Below are positions 5,249 through 6,355 of a stretch of 6,355 bases of DNA, in pieces. Made by a program: the position numbers and the translations under genes. Under the pieces are notes generated by a model that was given only the letters and a program-made list of their open reading frames with translations, made no database searches and was not told the DNA's origin. The DNA lies in NCBI GenBank assembly GCA_025351985.1, contig JANXUW010000409.1:1-6355 (forward strand). The letters are read 5' to 3'. Position 1 is the stretch's first letter. Every line of letters begins with the position of its first letter. The stretch comes from Pseudolysobacter sp. Its GTDB lineage: Bacteria > Pseudomonadota > Gammaproteobacteria > Xanthomonadales > Rhodanobacteraceae.

Positions 5249-6355
5249 AATTGTCCGATTCCAATGGGTGTCTTCCTCGCGCGATCGCTGCCTCGGTCGC
5301 CTCAATTTCATCCTCAAAATACGGTTCCGCGAGCATCGCTGGTGGCGTGCATGCGCCACTCGTGACAGGCGCGTTCGGGAAGGTCAATGCGCCACCCGTG
5401 AGCGGATAAGTGGACGATGAAAACAGTGGCGTTAATGCGCCAACATCGTTCGGCCCGGTATCGTTACTGGGTTGCGGATCAGTGCCAATCTTGAGATAGA
5501 AGGCCAAGGGGCGGAAGCTGCCCACAATGCCTCGTTTCGTGAACATGGGATCGGGCGCATACGGTGATGCGACGCTCACTTGCTCCATCGGTGCCTGTCG
5601 CTTTTGCCCGGTGATGCTGCCCACCGGATACACCACATCGGGATTCACATCACCGCCGATGATCAATCGGCCCAGGGTGGCGTGCGGCTGGTCATCCAGC
5701 AACGCGGCCACGCGCACATAGTTGCCCAGCGTGATGTCGGGATAACCACCGGTATCAAAGCGTGTGTAGAGCAACTGGCTGCCGATGCACAGCCGCGTGG
5801 TATTGATCGGACGCAAGGCCGTGCCTCCGGACATGTAATCGCAACCTGCCGTGTTGCCCGTCGTCCAGGCGCCATTACAACCGGCATGATCCGAGTTATT
5901 CCACACGGTCAAATACGATGGCTCACGCACGTCGATCGTGCCCAGCGCAATGCCATCCGTCTCATCGCCGAGCGGGCCGCGATAGGCGACCTGAACAATG
6001 ACATCGGTCGCGTTGATGGGCACGGGATCGGCACTGAAATCAAAGGCGACCGGTGTGGACGTGCTGCCGTTCAAGTTGGCTGCCGTGACAGCCAGTGGTG
6101 CGGAGACACTGATTTCTTGGTAGTCGGTTCGGTTGCCACCTGGACACGTCCGTGTCGTGACCGCGCCGGTATAGTCAATCACACGCTCGCCTTGCATGCT
6201 TTGGACATAGCAAAGGTTGCGATGGTAGCGAACGATCGCGACCAGGCGCGGATCGTTCGGGCCGGGTGATGCAATCGTGGTGGAGAGGTTTTGCGCGATG
6301 GCTGCGGCGGTGCTCCCGCTTTCGGTAATGGCCGGCGTGTCGTTGCGCACTTTCA
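5247..6355 (-). CDS. Large probably exported protein of unknown function (N-terminus outside window)
   Basis: The frame is open from the right edge of the window to TAG 5249-5247, giving at least 368 residues. A GTG at 6350 exists but has no ribosome site in view, so the true start is probably outside. Counting from that GTG, the visible part is rich in Thr, Ser, Gly, Asn and Pro with beta-type alternation (TDVIVQVAYRGPLGDETDGI, near 115-134), no membrane segment, and six cysteines (47, 69, 158, 170, 188, 334) that could form three disulfides. This suggests an extracytoplasmic protein; any signal peptide would be in the missing part. A short GALT-like motif recurs near the end, and the last 20 residues are acidic and helical (FEDEIEATEAAIARG). 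I do not recognise a family. It is coupled to the downstream membrane gene, and a fossil of its 3' end lies beyond that gene. Confidence 0.8.
   Translation of the reverse strand, partial: KVRNDTPAITESGSTAAAIAQNLSTTIASPGPNDPRLVAIVRYHRNLCYVQSMQGERVIDYTGAVTTRTCPGGNRTDYQEISVSAPLAVTAANLNGSTSTPVAFDFSADPVPINATDVIVQVAYRGPLGDETDGIALGTIDVREPSYLTVWNNSDHAGCNGAWTTGNTAGCDYMSGGTALRPINTTRLCIGSQLLYTRFDTGGYPDITLGNYVRVAALLDDQPHATLGRLIIGGDVNPDVVYPVGSITGQKRQAPMEQVSVASPYAPDPMFTKRGIVGSFRPLAFYLKIGTDPQPSNDTGPNDVGALTPLFSSSTYPLTGGALTFPNAPVTSGACTPPAMLAEPYFEDEIEATEAAIARGRHPLESDN
5273..5318. repeat. 46-bp imperfect direct repeat, copy B
   Basis: This copy is inside the intact large gene and encodes its FEDEIEATEAAIARG tail on the minus strand. 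It matches 4749-4794 at 41 of 46 bases. Being the coding copy, it is probably the reference form from which copy A drifted. Confidence 0.8.

Noticed and set aside
854..6355. Search for a second copy of the tRNA-Ser 3' end (attR)
   Set aside because: No repeat of the T arm to CCA stretch was seen by eye, so no right-hand boundary of the element is claimed.
1..6355. CRISPR array, insertion sequence or riboswitch
   Set aside because: No regularly spaced repeats, no transposase-like protein with terminal repeats, and no recognisable riboswitch core were found.

Overview
The window looks like a chromosomal housekeeping locus of a gammaproteobacterium interrupted by an integrative element. The left end carries the last 50 codons of alaS, then csrA, then a complete tRNA-Ser(GCT). 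This is the alaS-csrA-tRNA-Ser order known from gammaproteobacteria. The CsrA sequence and the fairly high GC content fit Lysobacterales (Xanthomonadales), but the assignment to that order is an inference.

Region 1-853 is core genome. A plausible sigma70 promoter at 199-227 drives csrA. A 12-bp hairpin presenting GGA near its loop sits just upstream of a Shine-Dalgarno that itself contains GGA, the usual arrangement for CsrA repressing its own translation. A stem-loop separates csrA from the tRNA.

Region 854-about 4000 is the left end of a tRNA-borne element. A tyrosine recombinase starts 48 bases after the tRNA CCA end. It is followed by a three-pass membrane protein of unknown function, about 480 bases without a convincing gene (with a perfect 14-bp palindrome), and a RadC/JAB-domain protein of the short type carried by genomic islands, which ends at a good intrinsic terminator. 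The second attachment site is not visible, so the element probably continues beyond the window.

Region 4000-6355 is accessory DNA of unknown function, mostly read from the minus strand. A large, probably exported, cysteine-containing protein enters from the right edge without its N-terminus. Its stop codon overlaps the Shine-Dalgarno of a four-pass membrane protein. After that gene comes a decayed copy of the 3' end of the large gene (46 bp, 41 identical), and then a second, unrelated small membrane protein. This suggests a duplicated module of 'exported protein 3' end plus variable small membrane protein'. A 58-residue plus-strand ORF with a strong Shine-Dalgarno meets the second membrane gene tail to tail with no base between the two stop codons. 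If the window holds an undescribed system, this right-hand module is the best candidate; nothing in the sequence fixes its function.
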